A stretch of 64,000 bases of DNA from Paulownia fortunei. Taxonomy: Eukaryota > Streptophyta > Magnoliopsida > Lamiales > Paulowniaceae. The notes below the pieces were generated by a model. It was not told the DNA's origin and searched no databases. It saw only the letters and a list, made by a program, of their open reading frames with translations. Position numbers and translations under genes: made by a program. The stretch covers positions 15,252,001-15,316,000 of the forward strand of contig CM033113.1 in assembly GCA_019321725.1 (NCBI GenBank), written 5' to 3'. Shown here one piece after another: positions 23,224-34,479 of the stretch (position 1 is the stretch's first letter; every line of letters starts with the position of its first letter).

Positions 23224-25686
23224 AGATACTCCAAGCAAACAGTTCTCAATGAAATACTACCACTTTCATAAAGATAAAGGGCATGATATAAAAGAATGTT
23301 AATAGTTAAATGATGAGATCGAAAGGCTGATTCGATAGGGGTGAAGAAGTTAATCTAAAAGTAGAGGACGCTTGGCTCCTCAAGAAAGAAATCAAAGGGA
23401 TGGAGATAGTCGACATAATAAGCTAGAGGGGGGTAACTTGCCAAGGCGGAGGGTTATACACACCATAGCTGGAAGTCCCACATTAGGTAAACCTATAAAT
23501 GCTACAAAGAAGTATGCTCAATTATTGACCTCAAAGAGTAATTATCAAAAAGTCATTGGGTAATGAATATGGTAGAACATCAGTCAATAATTTTCTATGA
23601 TGCAGATCTTAGTTATTTGGTTGGACCACATAATAACCCTTTGGTGACAACAATTAATATAACTTACTTTTCTATTTGCAAAGTTTGGTGGATAATGATA
23701 GTTCAGTCGATATAATTTTCCTACAAGTGTTATAAAAGATAGAGTTAATATCACCTATATATGCCAAGTGCAAACACCTTTATTAAGGTTTAGGGGGTCA
23801 AATGTCATTCCTCTCGATACTCTAGACTCCTAGTATCCCTGGGAACTGAGCTATGCTGGAAAACTATATTGTTTAGATTTTTAGTGGTAGATTCCCCATT
23901 GGTATATAGTGTTATCTTAGGAAGACCTGGTTCGAATTAGTTTCAGGCAGTGGTTTCTACCTTCCATTTGAAAATGAAATTCCCTACGAAGGCAACAATT
24001 AGGGAATTTCTCTTTGATCATAAAGAGTCAAGAGAAAGTTATAACGTGTTATTAAAAAATGGATATCAAAGTTTAGAGGAAAAATAGATCTACCCCACCA
24101 AGAAAGGTACACTAACTTTGTTGTTATTAATTTAGATGTTGAGGTTGAAATCAAAAGGTAGAATTTGGAGAAAACAATATTCGACCTAATGAAGAGCATC
24201 AGTTGTTGAGTTAGAGCTAGGTGATCTGAGTAAGATAACACGGATTGAGACCTAAGCCTTGAAATTCAGATCGTGGAGTTCCTTCAGCAGAATGTTGATG
24301 TATTTTCATGGCAACCTTCAGATTTTGAGGGAATTGATTCTGGGATTTTAGTCCACAAGTTGAATATAGATCCTCAAACTTAAACCAATTCAACAAAAAA
24401 AGTACATTTTTGGAGCTGAGAGAGTGGTAGAAGTTCAGTTCATGGAGTGGTTATCAAATGTAGTGCTTATACAAAAAATAACAGGGAAATGAAGGTACAG
24501 ACTTCATATGAATAAATATTATCCTAAAGATCCCTACCCACTGCCAAAAAAATGACCTCGTAATTGATGCCATAATCGATTGCACCATGTTTAGCATGAT
24601 GGATGCTTTTCAGGGGTATCACCAGATATTCATAGAGAAAGAAGATATGACTAAGACCTTGTTTCTCATAGAAGATGGGGTCTACTACTATAGGGTCATG
24701 CCATTTAGGTTGAAAAATGCAGGAACAACTCATTGAAGACTTATGAATAGAATATTTCAACCCCTTAATAGTACAAGTACAGAGGTCTACGTGGATGACA
24801 TGCTAGTCAAGATTCAAAATAAAGGGGATCATCTGGGTCACTTAAAAGAAGCATTTGAGATCATGAGGTAATACGGGATGAAACTTAACCCTGCTAAATG
24901 TACTTTTGGGGTTTGAGGAGGAAAGCTTTTATGATATATAGTTAGCAAGAGAGTAATAGAAGAAACTAACCCCGAGAAAATAAAAGCTATTATAGAAATG
25001 ACCTCTCCATCAACTGTGAATGAGATGTAGAAATTAATTAGAGGATTACTTCGCTAATTAGGTTCATTTCAAAATCTGTTGATAAGAGTCTTCCTTTCTT
25101 CCGTGTGTTAAAAAATGTGAAGGACTTTTGTTGGACCATAGAGTGAGAGTAGGCATTCCAAGCTTTTGAAAAACTATTTTGTGACCCCACTTTGTTGGCT
25201 AAGCCAAAAGAAGGAGAACCCCTATACATGTATCTTGGGGTCTTTAAACTTATCAGCCAGTTTATTATGTTAGCAAAGTATTATAGGGGGTAAAAGTCGA
25301 TTACACTGAGATTGAGAAGGTAGCTTTAGCTTTGTTGGTCATAACCTATAAGTTTAACCATATTCCAATGCCATAAGATAGTAGTCTTGGCCTTCTATCC
25401 ATTAAGATAAATATCATCCTAACCCAAAGTATCAGGTCGATTGGTGAAATGGTTTGTAGAGCTCAAAAAATTTAATATTTAATATAAAGGTTGAATCTCT
25501 ATCAAAGCTCAAGTATTAGCAGACTTTGTCATGGAAATGACCTTAGAACTAGCCCGTTCTACTAGCCAACAGATTTTGATGCTCTATGTAGATAGATCTG
25601 CTACATCCTAAAAAGGTGGCGTTGGAATCTTATTATAGGGACCTATTGGGCTGAGATAAAAAATGCAAAGAAATTAGAGTTTAGGG

Positions 25687-25754
25687 TCACTTTGGCATGC
25701 TAATTGCAATCCTACCCTATTTCTGGTGGGATTGCAATTAGCATGCCAAAGTGA
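25687..25754. repeat. Perfect 26-bp inverted repeat in RNase H
   Basis: Arms 25687-25712 and 25729-25754 are exact reverse complements, starting tcactttggcatgctaa, with a 16-base loop. The left arm is in the expected RNase H reading (TLAC-LQS) and the right arm is its inverted copy, so a small inverted duplication has replaced part of the domain. Confidence 0.95.
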
Positions 25755-25989
25755 GGTATAATATTTCATTTATACATCGATTCATAATTGGTGGAAATGT
25801 ACCTTGCAGCTTACAAAACTAAAGAATATTCTTTAGTACAATACCTAAAAAAGGTCAAGGACTAATGTTACAATTCCAACAATGCTAGATCAACAAACAA
25901 AAGAGAGTAAAATCAAATAGCTAATGCCTTGTCAAAAATTATCAATATGACTGGGAAAAAAGAGCCGCCAGATCACTTTGTTGGTTGCT

Positions 25990-26200
25990 GACAAGCTGGC
26001 AAATAGAGATCAATATCTGAAAAGGACACGACAAAAAAGTCTAAAAAAAACCCAGGAAGTCTGAAAAAGACCCCAAAAAGGAGTATGAGAAAAACCTCAT
26101 AAAAATATCTAAGAAAGACGCACCAAATAAGTCTAAAAAAAAACGATGGAGAAGTATGAGAAATACCATATATCTAAACCAGAAAAAGATCACACAACAC
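25990..26200 (+). other. A-rich spacer between RNase H and integrase
   Basis: Lysine-rich debris with repeated short units (gtctgaaaaagacc, gtctaaaaaaaacc). It lies between the RNase H end and the integrase N-terminus, as in other TAT elements. Confidence 0.4.
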
Positions 26201-26390
26201 TATCTTAAGAAGATAGGAAAAGTATGGCCATGGCTTCATATACAGTTATGCAAACAAATGTGACTGATTCATGGAAATAAGAGAAGATGGATTACCAGCG
26301 AAGGGATATTTTACCCACAACCCTAAAGAGACGAGGATGGTTAAAAGTAAAGTTGCAAGGTTTGTTATTATAGAAGGGAATTTTTGGGTT

Positions 26391-27643
26391 TACCTGGATT
26401 CAATGCAATTTTTAGATTATATTTCATATTATTTGCTTAATTAATTAAATTGTTAGTTTTATGAGATTATACCTTTTAAGTACTTTGGTTGATGTAGGGT
26501 ATGAAGGAATCTAAATTCCTAACGTTCCACACAAACACCTTAATGGATCTCCTAAAAAGATTCACCAAAGAGCTCCAAGGGTAGCCCCTCTAATAGTATC
26601 TACACTTTGAGCAAACCCATAAGTAATAAATTCTTGCTAGTGAACTTACACTCTTTGTTTCTAATCTAATTAAATAAACAAGCGATTAGATGATTTATAC
26701 TTTAATCAAAAGAGATGGAACCTTTTTAATGGAGAAACTTTCTTGTAGAAGAGAGTAGAAGAAAAAACACAAGAGATGGAGAGGGGAGGGGGCTTGAAAA
26801 ATTGTGATCTTAAAACTTGTAATTTTTTGCCTATTGTGTGTAAGTCTTGACCTAATCCCATTAGGTCTCCCACTTTTTCCTTTCTTATTTTCATCCTTTT
26901 CTTAATCTAATTAGGAAGCCTTCTTCTTCCTTATTTCTTGCTTCTTTCATCTTCTCCAAGAGAAAAGTCTTTCCATCTATAAGTAGGAGTTTTTAATTCT
27001 TGTAATTAAAACTCCTAATGGGCCTCTACACTCATGGGCTTGGACTTTAATTAAATATTGAAGTATAATTAATTGATCTCCATCAATTAAGAAAGCGTAA
27101 TATAATTCAATTGATCAAATCAATTAATAAATTGATCCATAAATGACCACCTAATCAAATTAAGCCCAATTAAAATAACCTCATTATTGTAATTGGTTAA
27201 ATTAATTTAAACCTAGCTTAATTAATTGATCCGATTAATTAATTAACTCACTTCCATGAGCCTATAACCCTTGTTAGGTCTAATTAAATAATTATATTAT
27301 TTAGGTGGATGCATTAATTTAGCTTCTTAAATTAATTTTAGCTCAATCTAATTCATCACCATTAATTAACTTAATCCAACACCTTGAACAAATACTCTTG
27401 ATTTGTGTGTGACCTATTAGGTTCATAACTTAGTTACCATTAGGCTTGCAACTTAGTGAATATATTAAAATACATTCATGATCAATTAATCCAATTAATT
27501 GATCTATCTTGGAATTAACTCCTTAATTCCAAGAACCTCACAAGTAAAGAAAAATACCTAATAGTGCATCTTGGCTACCTAGTCTTAGGTAAATAGCAAG
27601 TGAATGTTTTCTATTATAAGTTCCATGCAAATATGGTCCTTCC
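26391..27643 (-). repeat. Truncated copia LTR, reverse orientation
   Basis: Reverse complement of the LTR at 40668-41700, sharing TTGATGTAGGGTATGAAGGA, the repeated ATTAATTAA tracts and TTGTGTGTGACC. The plus-sense beginning is near GGGTTTACCTGG at 26386. It stops at ggtccttcc (27643), so the first part of the LTR (U3 start) is lost. Confidence 0.7.
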
Positions 27644-29266
27644 ATTAACTAATACAAGGACCTTGAATTTCAATTTAACTATGTAACAATCAAACTTTAC
27701 TACTTAGGGACTAAAACCAAATACAATCTCCTAAGTACCTTGATTTTTCATCTTAAATGTATGATAAAATCACCTAATTGATGTGTTATAACTCTTATAA
27801 TAGTTCTCTAAATGATAAACATCAATGTTACCATAGATATGTTGAAACATGCCAAGAAGTAAAATTGAACACATTTCCATCTTCTATTTTCCTTGCTGTC
27901 ACATTAAGTTTCATAGCAATTTTAGCATCCTTAGGTGAATTTATTCACTCTAAACTTTTTACCACACTTATATAACATATAAAAACATATAACCATGCCA
28001 TATAATTGCCAAACCTCATGGATTTAGCTCCCCTAATTTAGTCTCCTTCACAGCATACCAAAATAGATTTTGCTACTTTGGCAGTTTGAGTGTTTCTCCA
28101 ATATCATGCTCTATTTCAATTTTTAACTGATCAAAATTTATTCCAATACTCTTAACTTATATATGGACATGTAAATGGTAATAATTATAGGTTTTATCAA
28201 CACACCATACACTTTTGAAGCCTAAAACACAAGAAAATAGTAAGGTGTCAGTTTATGCCACAAGTATTTCCTATTAAGTGTTTGTCATCAAAAACCCTTT
28301 CTTTGTGCACCAAAGTCTAATTGAAAACTTCCTAAAACTTTTATAAGAGATGTTGAAATCTTAATAAACAATAAAACCATTCAGAATAATCTGAAAACCA
28401 AAGGCAAAATCATAGATAAGTGTTATCTATGCAGATTTTGAGGTTAAACTTGATGATAATCACTTCTCCTTTGCTTTTCTTGATTTTATTTGAAATTGGA
28501 ATCAATTTGGAGCACTTGGAGACCTTAAGGTGTGTGTTTGGAAGTTGAAAATGGCTGAAATGAGGGTCTGGTCATGGCTTAAGGGTGAAGGGTTTGAGGT
28601 GTTAGTTTGAGATGTTAGCTTAATCTTAGTAAGAAAGCATGAGGTGGCAAAGCTTGAGGTGTCAAGTGGTGGTTTAAATATGATATTATACACAAATTAT
28701 ACAACTCTAATCTGGTGTTTCTCAGCATTTATTTCTTTATTTACAACCTATTTTAATTTTTGTACGATCGGATAATAAATTATACCCTAATTTCTTAACC
28801 ATTCATTCGATCTTTAAATTGATTGACATCCAATTCTTAAATAGATAGTCTAGTTTTTATTTCTAAAATCATATGCACATATGGACCTTGAAATATGATA
28901 CTTAAATCAAATTATATCATGTTTAATATCCCAAGTATTATTAATTTATGGATGCATACGTTTAAAATACCTTGATCTAGTTGAATCGAAATATATTAGC
29001 TTACTAGTAATACATTTATTTACCTCTAAAATTATAACATATAACCTATGAATATCCAATAGATTGACCAATCTATTCTTTCTCTTATCTAAATATTGAA
29101 TTTCTTAATTAGGTTATAAGATCTCAAACACTAATATCATGTGATAGCATTAGAGATCTAATGATTAAGAATGCTATATAAGATGTCATGTAAATGTTAT
29201 TGAAAATTAGTATGTAATGCATGAATCACATTGGTCAAATGAGTAATGTGAGGATTGGGTATTACA
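27644..29266 (-). repeat. Gypsy LTR fragment (TGTAATACCC family)
   Basis: Ends in plus sense with GGATTGGGTATTACA at 29266, the reverse complement of the LTR start. It parallels the copies at 32.4-38.1 kb through TTTGTGCACCAAAGTCTAA, GATTTTGAGGTTAAACTTG and others. The 3' portion of the LTR, including its GGGTGTTACA end, is missing where it meets copia LTR sequence at 27643. Confidence 0.7.
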
Positions 29267-29893
29267 AAAGTTTCCTAATTAGACATCGAATCCAAGTGTG
29301 AACACTTGGAAAATTGATAAGGAAAGAAGGAGATTGTATCCTATAAGGGTTAGGATTTGAGGAAGCTATATAAGTTCCCCTAATGGCGGATTTGTGCATG
29401 CAAGAGCAAAAATCTACTTGTCTCCCAAGAGAAAAGCCGACAACTCCATTTTGTCTTATATTTTCTTGTTCTATAAAAAAGGTTCTACCTATTTGATAAA
29501 AGTTTAATACTTTCTTCACTAGTTGAATTGATAATAAACTTCACTATTATATTCTAGAGTAGAATTATGTTATCGAATCAACTAACATAAATTTATTATT
29601 CCGTGAATGTTCCAATGACTGGTAGAGAGGTGACACGTGGAACCCTAGCCCATCAAAAATTTTGGTGTGATTTGTTGTAAATGATTTAAGTCATTTCATA
29701 TCCTGCATCAACAGGAAAGTAATTTAGATATAACTAGTGAAAAATTATTTGTGGAATAAAAGGGAATCAGAATGCTAACTGATAAATCATATCGATTCGC
29801 AGATTAGGTTATACAAATTTGATATATTTGGATTTGTATTTTAAATTTTAAATTTCCATTGCTCTTAGTATCCAAAACAAGCGAACCAACAAC
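29267..29893 (+). repeat. Truncated copia LTR, forward
   Basis: Contains the R/U5-side landmarks gtagagaggtgacacgtgg and tcatatcctgcatcaaca. It ends near GAACCAACA at 29891, as the family does at 18135. The U3 part is missing. Confidence 0.6.
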
Positions 29894-29894
29894 A

Positions 29895-29910
29895 TTTATA
29901 ATCAAAGGCC
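29895..29910 (+). other. Copia primer-binding region
   Basis: TATAATCAAAGGCC resembles TGGTATCAGAGCC, the initiator-methionine tRNA complement used by copia elements. It lies just after the LTR end. Confidence 0.5.
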
Positions 29911-29981
29911 ATTATAAATGAATAAATATTTGAATACATGCTTATTTTCTATCTCCCATGATTTTGTAGATCAAGTACAAA

Positions 29982-30080
29982 ATGACCAAAAATCCACTTG
30001 CATCCATTCTGAACACTGTTAACCTCACTGGTCCCAACTATGTTGACTTGCTAAGGACCTTCAAATTCTCTTGCAATCTG
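29982..30080 (+). pseudogene. Copia gag N-terminus, truncated
   Basis: ATG at 29982, then [20 protein letters not shown], the well-known start of plant copia gag (UBN2 type). After about 33 codons the sequence runs into antisense gypsy RT near 30080, so only the first ~10% of gag remains. Confidence 0.8.
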
Positions 30081-30084
30081 AAAG

Positions 30085-32389
30085 AAGATACTCTGTTCAT
30101 CAGATCCATGAATGTTGCTGGAGCGTTAGTCAATCTGAACGGCATCACCAAAAATTCATAATGCCCATATCTTGTACTAAATGCTATCTTGGGGATATCT
30201 TCTTCCTTTATTTTCAGTTAATGGTACATAGAGCGTAAGTCAATCTTCAAAAATATTACGGCACCATGAAGCTAGTCAAATAAATCATTGATTCTAGGTA
30301 ATAGATACTTATTCTTAATCATGACCATGTTTAACTCTCGATAATCAATACACAGTCTCATGGTGCCATCCTTCTTACGTATAAACAGAACCAACGCTCC
30401 CAAAGGTGAAAAGCTCAATCTAAAGAATCCCTTGTCCAACAACTCCTGTAATTGTATTTTCAATTCTTTCAACTCCAAGGGATTTATTTTGTAGGGAGTT
30501 TTAGAAATTGGAGATGTTCCTAGTTATATGTTGATAACAAACTCTATTTCACAATATGGTGGCAATCCCGTAAGATCATCTAGGAATATTTCAGTATATT
30601 ACCACACCACTAGTATTTCACTAAGAGTTGGTGGGTGTTGTTCCTCAATACTCATGACACTCACCAAATACCCTTCATAACTAGCATCAAGTAATCATTG
30701 CGCATTCACTATTGAAATCACAGAAAATCTGAAATCCTTCATAATGCTGGCAAATGTAAAAGATTCTTTCCCAGAAAGTTGAAATGCCACTATTTTTTCC
30801 TTACACTCAATAGTAGCCCCGTACTCTGATAGCCAATCCATGCCCAAAATGACATCATAATCGTTCATATCCAGCACAATCAGATCAGCATATAATTCTC
30901 TACCTTCAACAGGTATAGCACAAGCTCTCAAAATCCGATCGGTTTGTCTAGCATCTCCAAAGGGGACTGTTACACTATAACTGATTTTTGCTGCATCTGG
31001 TATTCTACCCAGCCTCTTCACATAGTCAGTGGATGCAAATGAATGCGTGGCTCTAGAATTAAATAACACAAGTGTTGGAACACTAGAAATATAAAGTTTA
31101 CCTATCACCACCGATAGATTTGCCTCTACATCTGCCCTGGTCATAGTGAACACCCTGGCTGGTACATTCATTTGGTCGGTGTGATTTTGTTTACTTGGGA
31201 AAAAATTAGCAATATATCCCAACATTCTGCATTGAAAGCACATTCTGGTATCTATAGAGCAACCTCCAGTATGTCGATTGCCACATTTCTGAAATACAGC
31301 TTCTGGTATTAGTGTTTTTCCTCATTCGACCCATGGCCTCTTACTTCAACCTTCTTATTGTTGGCCTCATTCTTCTTGAAACTTAAACCCCAGCCTCTAC
31401 ATTTGGACCTACCTCTATATTTAGATCGGCTTTTTTTGCCCCATAATCCATCTCTCCCTACTGTCTGAACTTCTATTGAGCCTCCTGTGCACAAGCGATT
31501 CTCAATTTAGCCTGTTCTGCCCCCAACGCCCTCTCAGCCACATGTAAAAATATCACCCCTTGAGTACATGCCATATTCACATCCTAGTACAACTCCAGCC
31601 TCAAACCCTATAGAAATCTCTCCACTTTCAATACTTCAATGCTGACCATGTGCGTAGCAAACCTGGACAGCTATTCAAATCTATGAATATATTCCCCAAC
31701 AGTCATCGCTCCTTACTGCAGTTATATAAATTCGTTTATCTTCATCATGCGAATTGGGGCAGTGAAATATTTATTTTGGAATAACTCCTTGAATCTGTCC
31801 CAGCTCATGGTGGTAATGTCCTCTATGTTGCTGATCGTGTCCCACCAATGGCCTGCACTACCGCGAAGCATAAAAGTAGCACACATTACCCTCTCCTCTT
31901 TTGGCACCCTACTATACTGGAACATGTTTTCCAGTATCCTCAACCAGTCCTCTACAGCGGTAGGATCAATACCATCCTCAAATATTGAGAGATCCAGCCT
32001 CTTAAATCGTTCTCCTACCATATATATATATATATACTTCACCCGCTGTTGGTTTACTTCCACCCGCGGTTGCTCAGCATCATCCCTCTGCCGAATCAAC
32101 TGCTGAATCTGTTCGAACTGTGATTCAATTAACTCTATTAACCAATTATTCATCGTATCTCGATTATTACTCAGGATGGGTGTCACATCTCTCTATGCTC
32201 TGGCACCACCACTGCTCTTACCATGAGTTCTCACCATTTTCAACGCTATTTTATACAAGTTTAATAACATATAACCAATATAATTCATGAAATATGTAAT
32301 GCAATATATGATAATATAAAATTTACTGGTGTGGCTGCGCTCTGCAAGTTCTAAGTTCGTGTACATAGGCAGTCTACAAGACCTTAAAC
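30085..32389 (-). pseudogene. Gypsy gag-protease-RT (Tekay/Del-like), degraded
   Basis: Minus-strand order follows a chromovirus-type element. Gag (32186-31722) has RFKRLDLSIFEDGIDP and RGSAGHWWD. A degraded zinc knuckle at about 31245 reads CFQCRMLGYIANFF, with the histidine and last cysteine replaced. Protease has LVLFNSRATHSFAS near 31080, where DSG has become NSR, so the catalytic aspartate is gone; GMDWLSEYGA follows. RT starts with LYS-like [16 protein letters not shown] and LCIDYRELN (30478-30272), then [18 protein letters not shown] and [10 protein letters not shown]. It stops at about 30088, before the FIDDIL catalytic box. Several shifts separate the pieces. The 5' LTR lies at higher coordinates. 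Confidence 0.85.
32021..32037. repeat. (TA)n run inside gypsy gag
   Basis: About eight TA units, translated in the gag frame as an IYIYIY-like stretch that is foreign to the family. Confidence 0.8.
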
Positions 32390-32406
32390 CGAGCTTAATA
32401 CCACTC
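32390..32406 (-). other. Gypsy primer-binding site
   Basis: On the minus strand GAGTGGTATTAAGCTC follows the LTR end GGGTGTTACA directly. This is the usual methionine-tRNA type site. Confidence 0.7.
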
Positions 32407-34479
32407 TGTAACACCCACTACTCAACAACTATATATAAAGCATAATTTGACATGATAGAACTTGTGTGTATGGCCAATTTTTTTTATAACACTTTAAGAA
32501 AAGATAAATCACTTTTTACATGCACAACCCTATTTAAAAAACTTCCTTACATATGTCATTTATATAGCAGGATCAATATTTATATAAAAGCGCAACACCC
32601 ACAACGACTACAATATTTACATACTTGTTTATAATAAAGATTTAAAAGCAAAATATAGTACCAGTCTCAAAATATAATACAACAGATTCAAAATATAACA
32701 AGCCAACAAAATAGCTTAATAGGTCGTCATCCATGCACATACTCTTTCAGATACCTGTAGGAGTTCCAACAACTGCCCAGCCAGCAAATGATGCTTCAAG
32801 CATCGTCGTGCTTACCTACAATGCATAAACTATATAAGTTAATGCTCAGCAAGTAAAGATTATGCATTTTAAAGAATAATTCACAATATCAAGTCATGCA
32901 TCTCAAAATGCTATGCCTACAATGTAATTCCATGTATCAAAATATTTATCTCAAAATTATTTCTTTCTTGGGCCCCTGACCAATGCTACTATCCTATGCA
33001 CCCAAAAAGAGTTCTGCACACCGCCATAATCCAATGACTAATAATGATATAAGCATGCAAATCCATGCATATAAGCATTCAAATCTATGGACGCGAACCT
33101 ACAAATTCATGCACACAACCATGCAAATCGATGCATGCTTCAGTATATTAGTAGTGGTCAGCAAAATATTTTTCTCTCTCAGAATCATACCGTGCAATGC
33201 AAGATTTATCACAATACTCATATATGATGCATGCATGTGCCAATTCCCATTTATGTATGTTCAATGGACATGAATGACAGTAATGCGTGCCCTCTGTTAT
33301 GCACATATGATCTATGATATTACATATAAATAACATATTTACTATGTCTATACATTGTAGTTACAAATGAATCTTTACTCACCTTTCACTTGGTGGGTGG
33401 CTTAGTCTAGATTTGTTTAGTGTTTCTCTCCAACCTTAGATATAAAATAACCTGTAATATTACCTAACATCAAACACCATTCCCAATTTGGCAATTTGAA
33501 AGCACAAAATCTGATACTAAGACCTTAAACACCAAGCTATCTAGATAACAATCAAGCTTTCATATACTAGAACCCAATATAGTCCTCAAATACCTTAATT
33601 TTTCATCTTAGATACATGTAAACATCATGTAATTGAAGTATTATCACTCTAATAGCATATATCTAATTGTTAGAACTTAATAGCAATATGTTTAGGTTGA
33701 AATATGCTAAGTTATCAAATGGGATAAATTTTCACCATTTAATTTCCTTGCTGCCACATTAGGTTTCATAAATATTTTGGCATCTATAGAAATATTTATT
33801 CACTCTCATTTTTTTACCATACTTAGCTAACATGTAGAAAAATATAACCATGCCATAAAGTTTCCAAAATGCATAGGTCTATGTCCCCTAATTCAGTCTC
33901 CTTCACAGCACACCAAAACAGATATTCTTACTTTGGTAGTTTTGAGTGTTTCTTCAATATCATGCCTTTCTTTCAATTTCTAACCGATGAAAATTTATTC
34001 CAATACTCTTAACTCATATATGAACATGTATATGATGATACTTACAGGTTTTATTCAACATACCATTCACTTTTGAAACCTAAAACACAAGAATACAGCA
34101 AGGTGCAGTTTCTAGCATAAGTGTTTTCTATCAAGTATTTGCAACCAAAAACCCTTTCTTTGTGCACCAACGCCTATCTAATGATATCCTAACACATTTA
34201 TAAATAATATTCAAAGCTTAATAAGGCAATAAACCCCAAAATAAATCTCAAAGTCATGCCAAACCCGTGGGTTAAGCTCACTTTGCATAGTTTTCTACTT
34301 GAACTTGTTTAATTTTCCTACCCTTGGCTTATTTTGCATCCTTTTTCAGTTGGAATCACTTAGGAACTATTTAGAGAGCTTGTGATATGTCTTTGGAAGC
34401 TTAAAGGGTGTAGAAGAAGGTTCAAGTTGTGGCTGTTAGCTTGAGAGTGAAGAATAGGTTGAGGTGCTAGCTTGAAAAG

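Larger units (their letters stand above)
23224..26390 (+). pseudogene. TAT-type gypsy gag knuckle and pol, degraded
   Basis: Domains in order: the gag CCHC region, here YYHFHKDKGHDIKEC with the first cysteine position lost (about 23253-23298). Next is protease with LVDNDSSVDIIF at 23685, where the usual DNGSS has become DNDSS. RT carries FSMMDAFQGYHQIF (about 24590-24635), YYRVMPF and the catalytic YVDDMLVK at 24788. RNase H carries ADFVMEMTLE and YIDSQLVVEMYLAAYKT (about 25775-25825). The integrase N-terminus carries KVARFVIIEGNFWVYL, ending at about 26395. Many stops and shifts show it is dead. The integrase core and 3' LTR are missing; a reversed copia LTR takes over near 26390. Confidence 0.85.

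Noticed and set aside
31747..32106. 119-codon forward frame
   Set aside because: Complement of the gypsy gag, which carries clear family motifs on the minus strand.
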